DNA of 45,581 bases, taken from NCBI GenBank assembly GCA_034189655.1, contig JAXHUE010000013.1, forward strand, positions 1 through 45,581, written 5' to 3'. Position 1 is the first letter of the stretch; the number at the start of each line of letters is the position of its first letter. Shown here one piece after another: positions 25,222 to 33,747 of this stretch. The DNA comes from JAXHUE01 sp034189655 (GTDB taxonomy: Bacteria > Chloroflexota > Dehalococcoidia > E44-bin15). Position numbers and translations under genes: made by a program. The notes under the pieces were generated by a model that did not search any database, was not told where the DNA came from, and worked only from the letters and a program-made list of their open reading frames with translations.

Positions 25222-26430
25222 ATGCAGTACAGCTATACCGCCATCAAGAACAACGGTGAGACAGTCACCGGAACGCTCGAGGCCGACACCGAGGAGCGGG
25301 CCGAGGACTACCTCTGGAAGTCCGACCTCACCATCGTGAGACTGCAAAAAAAGCGGGACTCGATCTCGATAAGCAAGATCATGCCCTCCTTCTTCGGGGT
25401 GAAGCGCGATGACATCATCAACTTCAGCGCCGACCTCGCCACCCTGCTAGGCTCCGGCATCGGCATCCTGCCGGCGCTGGTCATGCTGTACGAGCGCACC
25501 ACCAGGACCGGCATGAAGAACTTGATCCGCGAGCTCCTGGTAGCGGTGGAGACGGGGAGCTCCTTCTCAGAGGCCTGCGCCCAGCACCCAAACGTGTTCT
25601 CTCCCTTCTACATCCGCTTAACCAAGGTGGGAGAGGAGATCGGCAACCTGGAGCTCATGCTGCGGCAGATTACCATACAGATGAGGAAAGAGGCGGCCAT
25701 CGTGAGCAAGGTGAGGAGTGCCATCGCCTACCCCGCCTTCGTGCTCGCCGTCGCCATCGTCGCCGTCATCGTGATGATCACCTTTGTCCTCCCCGCCATG
25801 AGCGGCCTCTTCGACGAGCTGGGCGGGGAGCTGCCCATGGTGACCAGGATAATGATGGGCACCGCCATGTTCCTGCGCAACAGCATGGTGTACATCGTCA
25901 TCGCAGTTGCAGTCATCGGGCTGGGCAGCTGGCTCTATTTCCGGACGCCGGGGGGCAAGAGGACGTGGGGCATCATAACGTGGAAGGTCCCCCTCATCAA
26001 GGACGTGAGCATCAAGAGCTCCATGTCCCGCATGGCGCGCAACCTCTCCATCCTTCTCACCGGCGGCGTGCCCCTCACCGAGTCACTGGAGCTGGTGATA
26101 AACACCACGGACAACGTGCCTTTCAAGGAGGCGCTGACCAAGGTGCACTCCGATGTCCACTCCGGGCAGCTTATGTCCCGGGCGATGATGAACTACTCCC
26201 TGTTCCCGCCACTGCTCACCCAGGTGGTTGGCGTAGGCGAGCAGACCGGCAGGATGGAGACCAACCTGGAGACCGTCGCCGATTTCTACGAGACCGAGAC
26301 CGATAAGGCAGTGAGCCGGGCCACCGGCATGCTGGGGCCGATACTGGTGGTGATGGTGGGACTCATCGTGGCCTTCATTGCCATGTCCATGCTGTCACCG
26401 ATCTACTCCCTCGCCGGTCAGATCGGATAG
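25222..26430 (+). CDS. pilC: Type IV pilus inner-membrane platform protein PilC (GspF family)
   Basis: PilC is the membrane platform that couples PilB to pilin addition. The 402-residue protein begins with the usual YSYTAIKNNGETVTGTLEA segment (AxxxxG..v.G.i.A pattern) and has two GspF repeats. The first cytoplasmic domain is at about 60-165, with FSADLATLLGSGI, followed by a transmembrane helix pair near 170-240. The second is at about 265-365, with ARNLSILLTGGVPL and VVGVGEQTGRM, followed by a final helix (LVVMVGLIVAFIAMSML). It is preceded by GAGGG and a leader holding a terminator-like hairpin. Three prepilin-like genes follow closely. Confidence 0.95.
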   Translation: MQYSYTAIKNNGETVTGTLEADTEERAEDYLWKSDLTIVRLQKKRDSISISKIMPSFFGVKRDDIINFSADLATLLGSGIGILPALVMLYERTTRTGMKNLIRELLVAVETGSSFSEACAQHPNVFSPFYIRLTKVGEEIGNLELMLRQITIQMRKEAAIVSKVRSAIAYPAFVLAVAIVAVIVMITFVLPAMSGLFDELGGELPMVTRIMMGTAMFLRNSMVYIVIAVAVIGLGSWLYFRTPGGKRTWGIITWKVPLIKDVSIKSSMSRMARNLSILLTGGVPLTESLELVINTTDNVPFKEALTKVHSDVHSGQLMSRAMMNYSLFPPLLTQVVGVGEQTGRMETNLETVADFYETETDKAVSRATGMLGPILVVMVGLIVAFIAMSMLSPIYSLAGQIG

Positions 26431-26432
26431 CC

Positions 26433-27257
26433 ATGTCACAGCGGGGCAAAAAGGGGCAGACCCTCATAGAGGTAGTCGTGGGGACGGCCCTCGTGGGCAT
26501 CGTCGTCGTCGGGCTGCTCCAGGCGCTGTCCGTGGGGGCCATGGGGAGCTACAGCTTCGACAGCAGGACCTCTGCACTCAACACGGCCTGGTCACAGATG
26601 GAGTACGTCAAGGCCCAGGACTACGAGGCGCAAGAAGGCAACCTCACCGACATATACGACGTAATCGAGAGCAGCTACGCCATCTCCGGCACCGTCGGCG
26701 CCGTACCCAACGGCGACCTGGCCAACATCCAGCAGGTCACGGTAACCGTGGCATACGGAGACGGCAGGTCGTTGGAGATCAGCGGCTACAAGGCGAGCCG
26801 AGAGGGGATAGCCAGCGAAAGCCCCTACGAGGAGCCCCTCATCTGCACCGAGCACGTAGACATCCCCGTCCTGCCTGAGGGCGGCTTCTGGGCGTGGGGA
26901 GACTGGTACGGGTACTACTACGTCTTCGATACCGGCAGCACGGGCCCCATCGCGGCTACGTGGGTGTTCGGTAGCGACGAGGGTATCAGCTTCCTCGGCA
27001 GCACCCACGTCCGCATCTATCCGGGCCAGCCCGAATGGGCCCAGGGCACCGAGGGCAGGCTGGCAAGGGGCGACGACAGCCCGCCCAGTGGCTCTATAGG
27101 CAGCGAGCAGCGATGGTTCAACTGGCCGGACAGCCTAAACCGCATCATATGCACCACCGACGACGTCTCCCCCGGCACCTACACCGTCCTCTACTGGAAC
27201 GGTGAGGAGAACCACGATGTGTACACGTACACGGCATCGTTGAGCTACTACTGGTAA
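26433..27257 (+). CDS. Type IV prepilin-like minor pilin with W/Y-rich C-terminal domain
   Basis: The 274-residue protein has a class III-like prepilin N-terminus: a seven-residue basic leader, then G8 before QTLIEVVVGTALVGIVVVG. Cleavage after Gly8 would leave mature Gln1 and the conserved Glu5. After the N-terminal helix (to about 50) comes a small pilin-like domain, then a C-terminal part (about 140-274) rich in Trp and Tyr (FWAWGDWYGYYYVFD; WFNWPDSLNR) that looks like an all-beta binding domain. It begins two bases after pilC, so it is in the same operon. A role as tip or minor pilin is inferred. Confidence 0.82.
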   Translation: MSQRGKKGQTLIEVVVGTALVGIVVVGLLQALSVGAMGSYSFDSRTSALNTAWSQMEYVKAQDYEAQEGNLTDIYDVIESSYAISGTVGAVPNGDLANIQQVTVTVAYGDGRSLEISGYKASREGIASESPYEEPLICTEHVDIPVLPEGGFWAWGDWYGYYYVFDTGSTGPIAATWVFGSDEGISFLGSTHVRIYPGQPEWAQGTEGRLARGDDSPPSGSIGSEQRWFNWPDSLNRIICTTDDVSPGTYTVLYWNGEENHDVYTYTASLSYYW

Positions 27258-27290
27258 AGACCACTCACATACATAGCGGAGCCCATGTAG

Positions 27291-28688
27291 ATGAAGCGAG
27301 ACCGGAGAGGGTTTACGCTCATTGAGCTCATAGTGGCGCTCAGCATGGCTGCGGTCATCGTGCCCGCTGTCACCATGGCTGCATACCAGTTCTTGAGGGT
27401 CCCCCCGCAGGAGACGCAGCGCCTGAGCGTTACCAACGAGGTGCGCCAGGCCACAGCCTGGATAAGCGACGACGGCAAGATGGCCGAGACCTTCTCTACC
27501 AGGGTCACCAAATCGGACACCGCCCCCACAGACCCGGAGGAGGGAGACCTGTGGCAGGACACCTCGGTGACCCCCAATGAGATAAAGGAATGGACCGGGA
27601 GCGCCTGGGAGGACTGCCTGAACCCGGCGTACGGGACCTTCACCTGGACCGACCGCACCCAGCCCGACGGCGACCATGTATACGATGTGGTCTATCGCTG
27701 GGAGGGCCACAACCTGGTGCGGGAGAAGACCGTCCAGAGGTGGGACGAAGACCTGGGCGACTGGGTGGTGCTCTCCACCAACGTGGGCATCGCCCGGCAC
27801 ATACAGGACTTCCAGGACATAAGCTTCGAAGAGCAGGTCACCCACGTAGCGGTGACCATCACGTCTTCCATAGGCGACATCTCCAAGACCACCACTGTCT
27901 ACATCCAGCCCAGGACATACTTCGTGGTGACCGGGCCCGGCGGCTGGCCCTGGGGCCCAGACGCCATACTGGGCGGGGTCGACTCCATCCACTTCTACGG
28001 CGATGACACCATAGTCGACGGCGATATCCACTCCAACGACGACGTCGACGTCACCGGCTCAGACAACGTGGTGAGCGGAGAGGTGCAGTGCCAGGACTTG
28101 AATGACCCCTCGGGCCTCCTGGACTACGGCTCGCTGGTGGAGGACGGGGCGACCCTGACCATGCCCGATATCGGCGTACCCCAGGACTATTTCCAGAACG
28201 ACCTGGGCAGCGAGGGCATATACGAGATATACGACGGCGGCGAGCTGGCATACTACGAGTTCATCTTCGATGGAGACGTGGACCTCGAAGACGAGGACGA
28301 CGTGTGGCACGCCAGCGACGAGCTGCACAAGGGGCTCTACTACACAGATGGGACGCTCACGCTCTCAAACAAGGACTATATCTCCGGCGACGTCACCTTC
28401 ATCGCAGACAATATAGTCATAGCGGGCAAGGGCATCGAGCTCTCCCCCTGTGAGGGCGACCTGCTCCTGTGGGCAACAGGGAGCGGGGCCGACGTGATCG
28501 TGATCAGCGGGGGCTCATGGGGCGCCCCCTGCGGTACATTCCTGGGCAGCGTCTTCGCCCCCCACGGCGAGATCAGTCTCTCCGGCAGCGGCTCGTCCGT
28601 GTTCGGGCGCGCCTGGCTCACCGAGGGAGCCATAGTGGGGCGGGAGGTCACCATCTCCGGAGACAACTGGTTCATCAGCCGGTGGTGA
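27291..28688 (+). CDS. Prepilin-like protein fused to a beta-helix-like domain
   Basis: The 465-residue protein starts as a prepilin (leader MKRDRRG, cleavage before FTLIELIVALSMA, Glu5 present). Residues 75-108 contain a GDLWQDT...WTGSAW segment like motifs in surface and phage-tail proteins. Residues 225-465 form a repetitive Gly/Asp-rich region with short hydrophobic strands (DGDIHSNDDVDVTGSDN; GLYYTDGTLTLSN; GSVFAPHGEISLSGSGSS; GREVTISGDNW) typical of right-handed beta-helix or polymer-forming surface domains (DUF7305-like, from memory). It is far larger than normal pilins and acidic. It probably sits at the pilus tip or initiates assembly; an adhesin role is inference. Confidence 0.8.
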   Translation: MKRDRRGFTLIELIVALSMAAVIVPAVTMAAYQFLRVPPQETQRLSVTNEVRQATAWISDDGKMAETFSTRVTKSDTAPTDPEEGDLWQDTSVTPNEIKEWTGSAWEDCLNPAYGTFTWTDRTQPDGDHVYDVVYRWEGHNLVREKTVQRWDEDLGDWVVLSTNVGIARHIQDFQDISFEEQVTHVAVTITSSIGDISKTTTVYIQPRTYFVVTGPGGWPWGPDAILGGVDSIHFYGDDTIVDGDIHSNDDVDVTGSDNVVSGEVQCQDLNDPSGLLDYGSLVEDGATLTMPDIGVPQDYFQNDLGSEGIYEIYDGGELAYYEFIFDGDVDLEDEDDVWHASDELHKGLYYTDGTLTLSNKDYISGDVTFIADNIVIAGKGIELSPCEGDLLLWATGSGADVIVISGGSWGAPCGTFLGSVFAPHGEISLSGSGSSVFGRAWLTEGAIVGREVTISGDNWFISRW

Positions 28689-28689
28689 C

Positions 28690-29712
28690 ATGACAGGCAG
28701 GGGCGGTATCGGCATGGTGAGAGGGAAACGAGGGCAGACCCTGATATACGTGCTGGTGGTGATGATCCTGGGCATGCTGGTGGTCACACCGCTCCTGGCC
28801 TACGTGAGCCTGAGCTTAAAGATAGGGAGCAGGGCAGAGCTCTATGCCGATGCCCGCTCAGCGGCCGAGGCCGGGATAGAGGCCGTCATCGGCGACCTGC
28901 TCGCCGGGGCCAACGCCCTCTCCGACGACGAAGATGTCTATCCCACGGCCAGCTCCCAGCTCGTTCGCGTGGGTGCAGACGAGTTCACCCTGGACTTCGG
29001 CGACTACACCGACGCCGACGGCAACCCGGTGAACGTGACCATCCAGCACCCGACGGCGGAGAACATGGCCCCTGTGCCCTCCGAGTCCGCGTACTACCTA
29101 GACCCCGGCGTCGCCTTCGGGCTGAACCCGATGAAGGCCAGCAACAACCCCGACTACGAGGACTGGGACTTCGAGGTGGTGCTGGTGGAAGGGAACGCCC
29201 TCACCGTTAACTGGGCCCGCGGTACCAGAGATGGGTCGGGGGAGGAGCACACCCGCGGCGAGGTATCGCTGTACCGGGAAGGGGAGGAAGACCCCATCGC
29301 AACGTCCACCTCAGTGAGGGGACAGGACTGCAACTGTATGCTGGGAGAGGTGGAGTGCCTCTTCTGGCACGACTGGGCCCGCCTCACCCTGGACGTATCC
29401 GGGGACCTCATCGAGGGGGGTGACTACATCGTGAGGTTCCACAACGACTCCTTCGTATCCGCCGATACCCCGGCGGAATCGAAGTCCAACCCCTTCAACA
29501 GCGCCGGCGGCGACGACTATACCTGGGTGCTGGTAGGCACAGAGTACGATGGGCAGATACTCACCTACCAGGACTACATAGTCACCTGTGTGGCCAAGGA
29601 TACCAACGGCAAGACGCTGGCCACCATAACCACCTACCTGCGCCAGACGCCGGGCCCCTCCGTCTGGTGGCAGGAGCAGACGGTGCAGATACTGTCCTGG
29701 GTCATCGACTAG
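28690..29712 (+). CDS. PilX/GspK-like minor pilin
   Basis: The 340-residue protein has a prepilin-like N-terminus: RGKRG, then QTLIYVLVVMILGMLVVTPLLAYVSLSL. The residue at mature position 5 is Tyr, not Glu, as in the GspK/PilX group that caps the pilus tip. After the helix comes ADARSAAEAGIEAVIGDLLAG, the AxxxAExG pattern common in PilX-like proteins. The rest is an acidic beta-rich region with a Cys pair (DCNCMLGEVEC, residues 216-226). The start at 28690 is one base after the previous stop; ATG 28714 is an alternative that gives a shorter leader. It is last in the pilC operon. Confidence 0.8.
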   Translation: MTGRGGIGMVRGKRGQTLIYVLVVMILGMLVVTPLLAYVSLSLKIGSRAELYADARSAAEAGIEAVIGDLLAGANALSDDEDVYPTASSQLVRVGADEFTLDFGDYTDADGNPVNVTIQHPTAENMAPVPSESAYYLDPGVAFGLNPMKASNNPDYEDWDFEVVLVEGNALTVNWARGTRDGSGEEHTRGEVSLYREGEEDPIATSTSVRGQDCNCMLGEVECLFWHDWARLTLDVSGDLIEGGDYIVRFHNDSFVSADTPAESKSNPFNSAGGDDYTWVLVGTEYDGQILTYQDYIVTCVAKDTNGKTLATITTYLRQTPGPSVWWQEQTVQILSWVID

Positions 29713-29760
29713 CGCCCCACATTAGCCCCACTGCAGCCGCGCGGCACGAGCGCCCCTCAT

Positions 29761-29789
29761 TTGTGAATCCCACGTCGCCATGGTATAAT
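29761..29789 (+). promoter_or_regulatory. Promoter of the exchanger gene
   Basis: TTGTGA (29761-29766), a 17-base spacer and a perfect TATAAT (29784-29789), 28 bases before the GTG start at 29818. Confidence 0.75.
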
Positions 29790-29817
29790 CCCTCTTTGAA
29801 GAGCAGGGCGATATACG

Positions 29818-30825
29818 GTGTTCTGGGTCTGGGCACAATTCCTCATCTGCGTATCCTTCATACTGGTCTTTGGCTCCCGGCTCTCGCGCTACGGCGACGT
29901 CATCGGAGAGAAGACCGGCCTAAGCGGCATCTGGATCGGGCTTCTGCTCCTCGCGGTGGTGACTTCCCTCCCCGAGCTCATCACCGGGATAAGCGCGGTG
30001 ACCATTGTGGGTGCCCCAGACCTGGCACTGGGCACTGCCTTTGGCTCGAACACGTTCAATCTCCTCATCATCGCCTTGGCGGACGTCCTGTACCGCAAGG
30101 CATCGCTGTTCAGCGTCGCCAGCAAGGCCAACAGGGCGCTGGGCCTGTGGGGCATCGTGCTCATCGCCGTGGCGGGCGCTGCCATCCCTTTGAGCACGGT
30201 CTGGTCTGGGGCCATAGGATGGGTGAGCGCCTTCAGCCTGCTGCTGGTGCTGCTCTACCTCTGGGGATCGAGGCGGATTGCCCGCTCTGAGGCCAAGTCC
30301 GCAAGCGATGAGCAGCAGGCGCTGCGCTACCAGGGCGTCTCCACGAGGCGGGCCTACCTGGGGTTCGCAGTGGCTGCACTGGTGGTCATCGGCGCCGGGA
30401 CGTGGCTGGCAATCATCGGTGACCAGATCGCAACCATAACCGGCTGGGGGGAGACCTTCGTGGGCAGCCTCCTCCTGGCGGCGGCCACGTCGCTCCCAGA
30501 ACTCGTGGTCTCCGTCGTCGCCCTGCGGCTGGGCGCCCTCGACATGGCCATCGCCAACGTGCTGGGGAGCAACATGTTCAACATGGGGATAGTCATCGCC
30601 GGCGACGACATCTTCTACCGCCCGGGCCCCATATTCGCCGCGGTATCGATGGAGCACCTCATCGCCGTCGCCATTGCCATCGTGATGACCCTCGTCGTGC
30701 TCGCCGGGTTCTCCTTTCGCTTCGGGCAGAGGTCATCGCTCAAAATCAGCTGGCACTCCCTGGCAATAATCGCGATATACATCGCAGGGGCATACCTCAT
30801 GTTCACCATGAGGGCCCCGCTCTAG
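29818..30825 (+). CDS. Calcium/sodium:cation antiporter family (CaCA) protein
   Basis: A membrane exchanger of the YrbG/CaxA type with about ten hydrophobic helices in 335 residues. The two inverted alpha-repeats are clear: TSLPELITGISAV with FGSNTFNLLI near the N-terminus, and TSLPELVVSVVAL with LGSNMFNMGI in the second half. A charged cytoplasmic loop (RRIARSEAKSASDEQQ) separates them. The start is GTG at 29818, consistent with the promoter just upstream. The ion pair is not known; Na+/Ca2+ exchange is the family norm. A second transporter gene follows 28 bases later, probably co-transcribed. Confidence 0.9.
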   Translation: MFWVWAQFLICVSFILVFGSRLSRYGDVIGEKTGLSGIWIGLLLLAVVTSLPELITGISAVTIVGAPDLALGTAFGSNTFNLLIIALADVLYRKASLFSVASKANRALGLWGIVLIAVAGAAIPLSTVWSGAIGWVSAFSLLLVLLYLWGSRRIARSEAKSASDEQQALRYQGVSTRRAYLGFAVAALVVIGAGTWLAIIGDQIATITGWGETFVGSLLLAAATSLPELVVSVVALRLGALDMAIANVLGSNMFNMGIVIAGDDIFYRPGPIFAAVSMEHLIAVAIAIVMTLVVLAGFSFRFGQRSSLKISWHSLAIIAIYIAGAYLMFTMRAPL

Positions 30826-30853
30826 CGACGGTACCACCTATGGAGACAGAGAG

Positions 30854-32113
30854 GTGAGCCCCCTCATCATCGCCACGCTGGTCTTTGTGCTGGCATACGT
30901 CGCGATCGTCTTCAATGTCGTCCACAGGACCGTGGTGGCGCTCCTCGGGGCGACGCTTATCATCGCCCTTGGGGTCCTGGACCAGGGACAGGCCTTCAGC
31001 GCCATAGACTATAACGTCATCTTCCTCCTCGTCGGGATGATGGTCATCGCCAACATCACGGGCACGACCGGCGTGTTCCAGTGGCTCGCCATCAAGGCGG
31101 CCAGGGTCGCCCGCGGCGAGCCGATGCGCATCATGGTGCTCCTCTGCCTCATCACTGCCCTCGCCTCGGCCTTCCTCGACAATGTCACCACGGTGGTGCT
31201 CTTAGTCCCGGTGACCCTCTCCATCGCCGCCACGCTGGGGATGAACCCGGTGCCACTCCTCGTCGCCGAGGTCATCTCGTCCAACATCGGGGGCACCGCC
31301 ACCCTCGTCGGGGACCCCCCGAACATAATGGTGGGCAGTGCCGCCGGGCTCTCTTTCACAGACTTCATCGTCAACCTGACACCCGTAGCCCTGGTAGCGC
31401 TGGGGGCATTCCTCGTCGTTGCCAGGTTCCTCTTCCGCAAAGACCTCGCCATCGACCCGGCGCTCAAAGACCGCCTGGACACCATCGACACCAGCGGCGT
31501 GATAACCGACAACGGCCTGCTGCGGAAGTGCCTCATCGTGCTTGCCATCGTGGTAGTGGGCTTCCTGGTGCACCACCTCCTCCACCTGGAGGTGGCCACC
31601 ATAGCCCTGTTCGGCGCGGCGCTCCTCATGCTCATCTCCGGCACGGGCCCGCTCAAGGCGCTGCGCGACGTGGACTGGCCCACCCTCTTCTTCTTCATCG
31701 GCCTCTTCATCATCGTCGGCGGCATCGAGGAGGCCGGACTGGTGACCATCGTGGGCGAGAGGGCGCTGCAGCTCACCGGCGGCGATGTCGCCCTCACCTC
31801 GGTGGCCGTGCTATGGTTCAGCGGGCTGGCATCGGGCGTCGTGGACAACATACCCTACACCGCAGCCATGATACCTCTCATCGAGGAGTTGGGGGGCCAC
31901 ATGGCCGTAGACACGCTGTGGTGGGCACTGTCACTCGGTGCCTGCCTGGGGGGAAACCTCACCCTGATCGGGGCCTCGGCGAACGTATATGCGGCCGGTG
32001 TCTCCGAGCGCGCCGGGCACCCCATCACCTTCATCGGGTACCTCAAGTATGGCGCCATAGCTACCGTGCTCACCCTGGCCATCGCCACTGCCTTTATTTT
32101 ACTCATAGTGTGA
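30854..32113 (+). CDS. ArsB/NhaD-type ion transporter (IT superfamily)
   Basis: A 419-residue transporter with about eleven to twelve hydrophobic segments. Family signatures are LDNVTTVVLLVPVT, NIGGTATLVGDPPNIMVG, VDNIPYTAAMIPLI and GGNLTLIGASANVYAAG, which place it with ArsB/NhaD/P-protein type antiporters. Arsenite, sodium or organic anions are all possible substrates; no arsR or other ars genes are near. The start is GTG 30854 behind a GAGACAGAGAG purine stretch. It follows the CaCA exchanger and is followed by a tRNA with its own promoter. Confidence 0.88.
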   Translation: MSPLIIATLVFVLAYVAIVFNVVHRTVVALLGATLIIALGVLDQGQAFSAIDYNVIFLLVGMMVIANITGTTGVFQWLAIKAARVARGEPMRIMVLLCLITALASAFLDNVTTVVLLVPVTLSIAATLGMNPVPLLVAEVISSNIGGTATLVGDPPNIMVGSAAGLSFTDFIVNLTPVALVALGAFLVVARFLFRKDLAIDPALKDRLDTIDTSGVITDNGLLRKCLIVLAIVVVGFLVHHLLHLEVATIALFGAALLMLISGTGPLKALRDVDWPTLFFFIGLFIIVGGIEEAGLVTIVGERALQLTGGDVALTSVAVLWFSGLASGVVDNIPYTAAMIPLIEELGGHMAVDTLWWALSLGACLGGNLTLIGASANVYAAGVSERAGHPITFIGYLKYGAIATVLTLAIATAFILLIV

Positions 32114-32120
32114 GCCTCGC

Positions 32121-32149
32121 TTGCCATAAGCTAGGATGGGGGGTAAAAT
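32121..32149 (+). promoter_or_regulatory. Promoter of tRNA-Arg
   Basis: TTGCCA (32121-32126), a 17-base spacer and TAAAAT (32144-32149), ten bases before the first base of the tRNA. Confidence 0.75.
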
Positions 32150-32158
32150 AGAGCTAGG

Positions 32159-32233
32159 GCCCCTGTAGCTCAGTGGATAGAGCACCAGCCTCCGGAGCTG
32201 GGGGCGAGAGTTCGAGTCTCTCCAGGGGTACCA
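32159..32233 (+). tRNA. tRNA-Arg (anticodon CCG), CCA encoded
   Basis: Acceptor GCCCCTG/CAGGGGT, D arm GCTC...GAGC, anticodon stem CCAGC/GCTGG with loop CTCCGGA (anticodon CCG) and T arm GAGAG-TTCGAGT-CTCTC. Discriminator A is followed by an encoded CCA (32231-32233). The LiaF-like gene starts 20 bases later and may share its transcript. Confidence 0.95.
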
Positions 32234-32253
32234 CTGTGGGTATCAGGAGGAGC

Positions 32254-32856
32254 ATGAGGCCAAGAGCCCTCTCTCTCTACGGCGTCATCTTCATCGGCCT
32301 GTGGGCGATCGTCACCGGCGCCCTGCTGCTCGCGAACAGCCTGGGGCACACCGCCATCGACGTCGGCCTCATTTCCGGCGTCATCCTCGGCACCGGCGTC
32401 GTGGCCGCCGGGCTCGCCATAGTGCGCCGGTACTGGGCCAGGGAGCCTGTCCCGGTGCCCCCTCCGAGGGCAGCGGCGAGGGGCGGGGCGATGAGGAGAG
32501 AGAGCTTCCTGGGAGATATCAGGATAGGACGCCGCGAGTGGCAGCTCGAGGACATGGAGGTGGACTCGTGGATAGGCGACGTGCGCCTGGACCTGACCAG
32601 GGCGCACGTAGACGGGGAGAAGACGGTTCGGGTGATGAACCGCATCGGCGATGTGAAGATATGGGTCCCCGAATCGCTCCCCATCGCGGCAGAGGTGAGC
32701 ACCATGATAGGGAAGATATCGCTCCCCAACGAAAAGGCCGACGGCTTCTTCCGGGCGCTCTCCTTCACCTCGCCGGACTACGAGGGGTCACAGAGGAGGG
32801 TCGTCATAAAGGTTAAGAGTATCATCGGCGATGTCACCGTACGATACTCTGAGTAG
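32254..32856 (+). CDS. LiaF-like membrane protein
   Basis: A 200-residue protein with two N-terminal transmembrane helices (about residues 5-27 and 35-55) and a soluble C-terminal domain made of repeated short strands (SFLGDIRIG, DSWIGDVRLDL, NRIGDVKIWVP, SMIGKISLP-like, SIIGDVTVRY). The repeated IGD pattern matches the LiaF/YvqF C-terminal domain, which in Firmicutes senses cell-envelope stress with LiaSR. The start is ATG 32254, with AGGAGG at 32245-32250; a longer frame runs back through the tRNA and is rejected. No adjacent two-component genes are present. It precedes porCDAB by 13 bases. Confidence 0.82.
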   Translation: MRPRALSLYGVIFIGLWAIVTGALLLANSLGHTAIDVGLISGVILGTGVVAAGLAIVRRYWAREPVPVPPPRAAARGGAMRRESFLGDIRIGRREWQLEDMEVDSWIGDVRLDLTRAHVDGEKTVRVMNRIGDVKIWVPESLPIAAEVSTMIGKISLPNEKADGFFRALSFTSPDYEGSQRRVVIKVKSIIGDVTVRYSE

Positions 32857-32869
32857 AGGAGTTGCTGTT

Positions 32870-33442
32870 TTGAGCGATTGTATCGAGATCAGGTGGCACG
32901 GCCGGGGGGGGCAGGGAGCGGTGACGGCGAGCGAGCTCCTTGCCGAGACTGCACTGGAGGAGGACAAGCACTTCCAGGCCTTCCCGGAGTACGGGCCAGA
33001 GCGCATGGGGGCACCGGTGCGCGCCTACACCCGCATAAGCACCGGCCCCATCCGGCAGCACTGCCCCATCACAGACCCCGACGTGGTAGTGGTGCTGGAC
33101 CCCACCCTGATCGGCGTCGTGGACGTCACCGACGGGCTCAAGGAGGACGGCATACTGGTGGTGAACACACACCTGTCCCCGGCCGATATGCGGGAGCGGC
33201 TGCACATGGACGGGAGGAGGGTGTTCACCGTGGATGCTTCCCGCATCGCCCGCGACACCATAGGGCGCAACACTCCCAACACCGCCATCCTGGGGGCACT
33301 CTTGAAGGCCACCGAGGTGGTGAACAGGGATGACGTTATCACCGGGATCAGGAACCGCCTGGGCCCCAGGGTGGGCGCCAAGACAGCAGAGGCGAACGTC
33401 GACGCCCTGAACCAGGCCTACCAAGAGGCCAAGGAGGGCTGA
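32870..33442 (+). CDS. porC: Pyruvate:ferredoxin oxidoreductase gamma subunit
   Basis: The gamma subunit of the four-subunit oxidoreductase that interconverts pyruvate, CoA and acetyl-CoA plus CO2 with ferredoxin. I start it at TTG 32870, eight bases after GAGGAG (32856-32861), giving a 190-residue protein beginning SDCIEIRWHGRGGQGAVT, the classic gamma N-terminus. AFPEYGPERMGAPVRAY is the conserved second motif. An in-frame ATG at 32831 lies inside the LiaF-like gene and is rejected. Gene order gamma-delta-alpha-beta matches archaeal and anaerobic bacterial por operons. Confidence 0.94.
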   Translation: MSDCIEIRWHGRGGQGAVTASELLAETALEEDKHFQAFPEYGPERMGAPVRAYTRISTGPIRQHCPITDPDVVVVLDPTLIGVVDVTDGLKEDGILVVNTHLSPADMRERLHMDGRRVFTVDASRIARDTIGRNTPNTAILGALLKATEVVNRDDVITGIRNRLGPRVGAKTAEANVDALNQAYQEAKEG

Positions 33443-33447
33443 CCACC

Positions 33448-33744
33448 ATGACACTGAAGAGTTGGAAGGATATCCCCATAGGGGGCGTGATAGCAGACGC
33501 CGGAAACTCGGAGGAGTACGAGACAGGGGGCTGGCGCTCCCGTCGCCCGGTCATGGACATGGAGAAATGCACTCACTGCATGCTCTGCTGGGTCTACTGT
33601 CCCGATGGCTCCATCATGGCCAATGACGGGAAGATAGAGGGCATTGACCTTGCCCACTGCAAGGGATGTGGCATCTGCGCCCATGAGTGTCCCCGCGGTG
33701 CGATCACCATGGTCAACGAGGCCGACGTCAAGGAAGAGGTATAG
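33448..33744 (+). CDS. porD: Pyruvate:ferredoxin oxidoreductase delta subunit (2[4Fe-4S] ferredoxin)
   Basis: A 98-residue ferredoxin-like subunit with two complete cluster motifs: CTHCMLCWVYCP (from residue 41) and CKGCGICAHECP (from about 71). It passes electrons from the catalytic core to external ferredoxin. It lies five bases after porC and three bases before porA. Confidence 0.95.
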   Translation: MTLKSWKDIPIGGVIADAGNSEEYETGGWRSRRPVMDMEKCTHCMLCWVYCPDGSIMANDGKIEGIDLAHCKGCGICAHECPRGAITMVNEADVKEEV

Positions 33745-33747
33745 ACA

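Noticed and set aside
30840..30857. Tiny ATG frame of five codons before the ArsB/NhaD-type gene
   Set aside because: Too short and without a ribosome-binding site; more likely part of the purine-rich leader.
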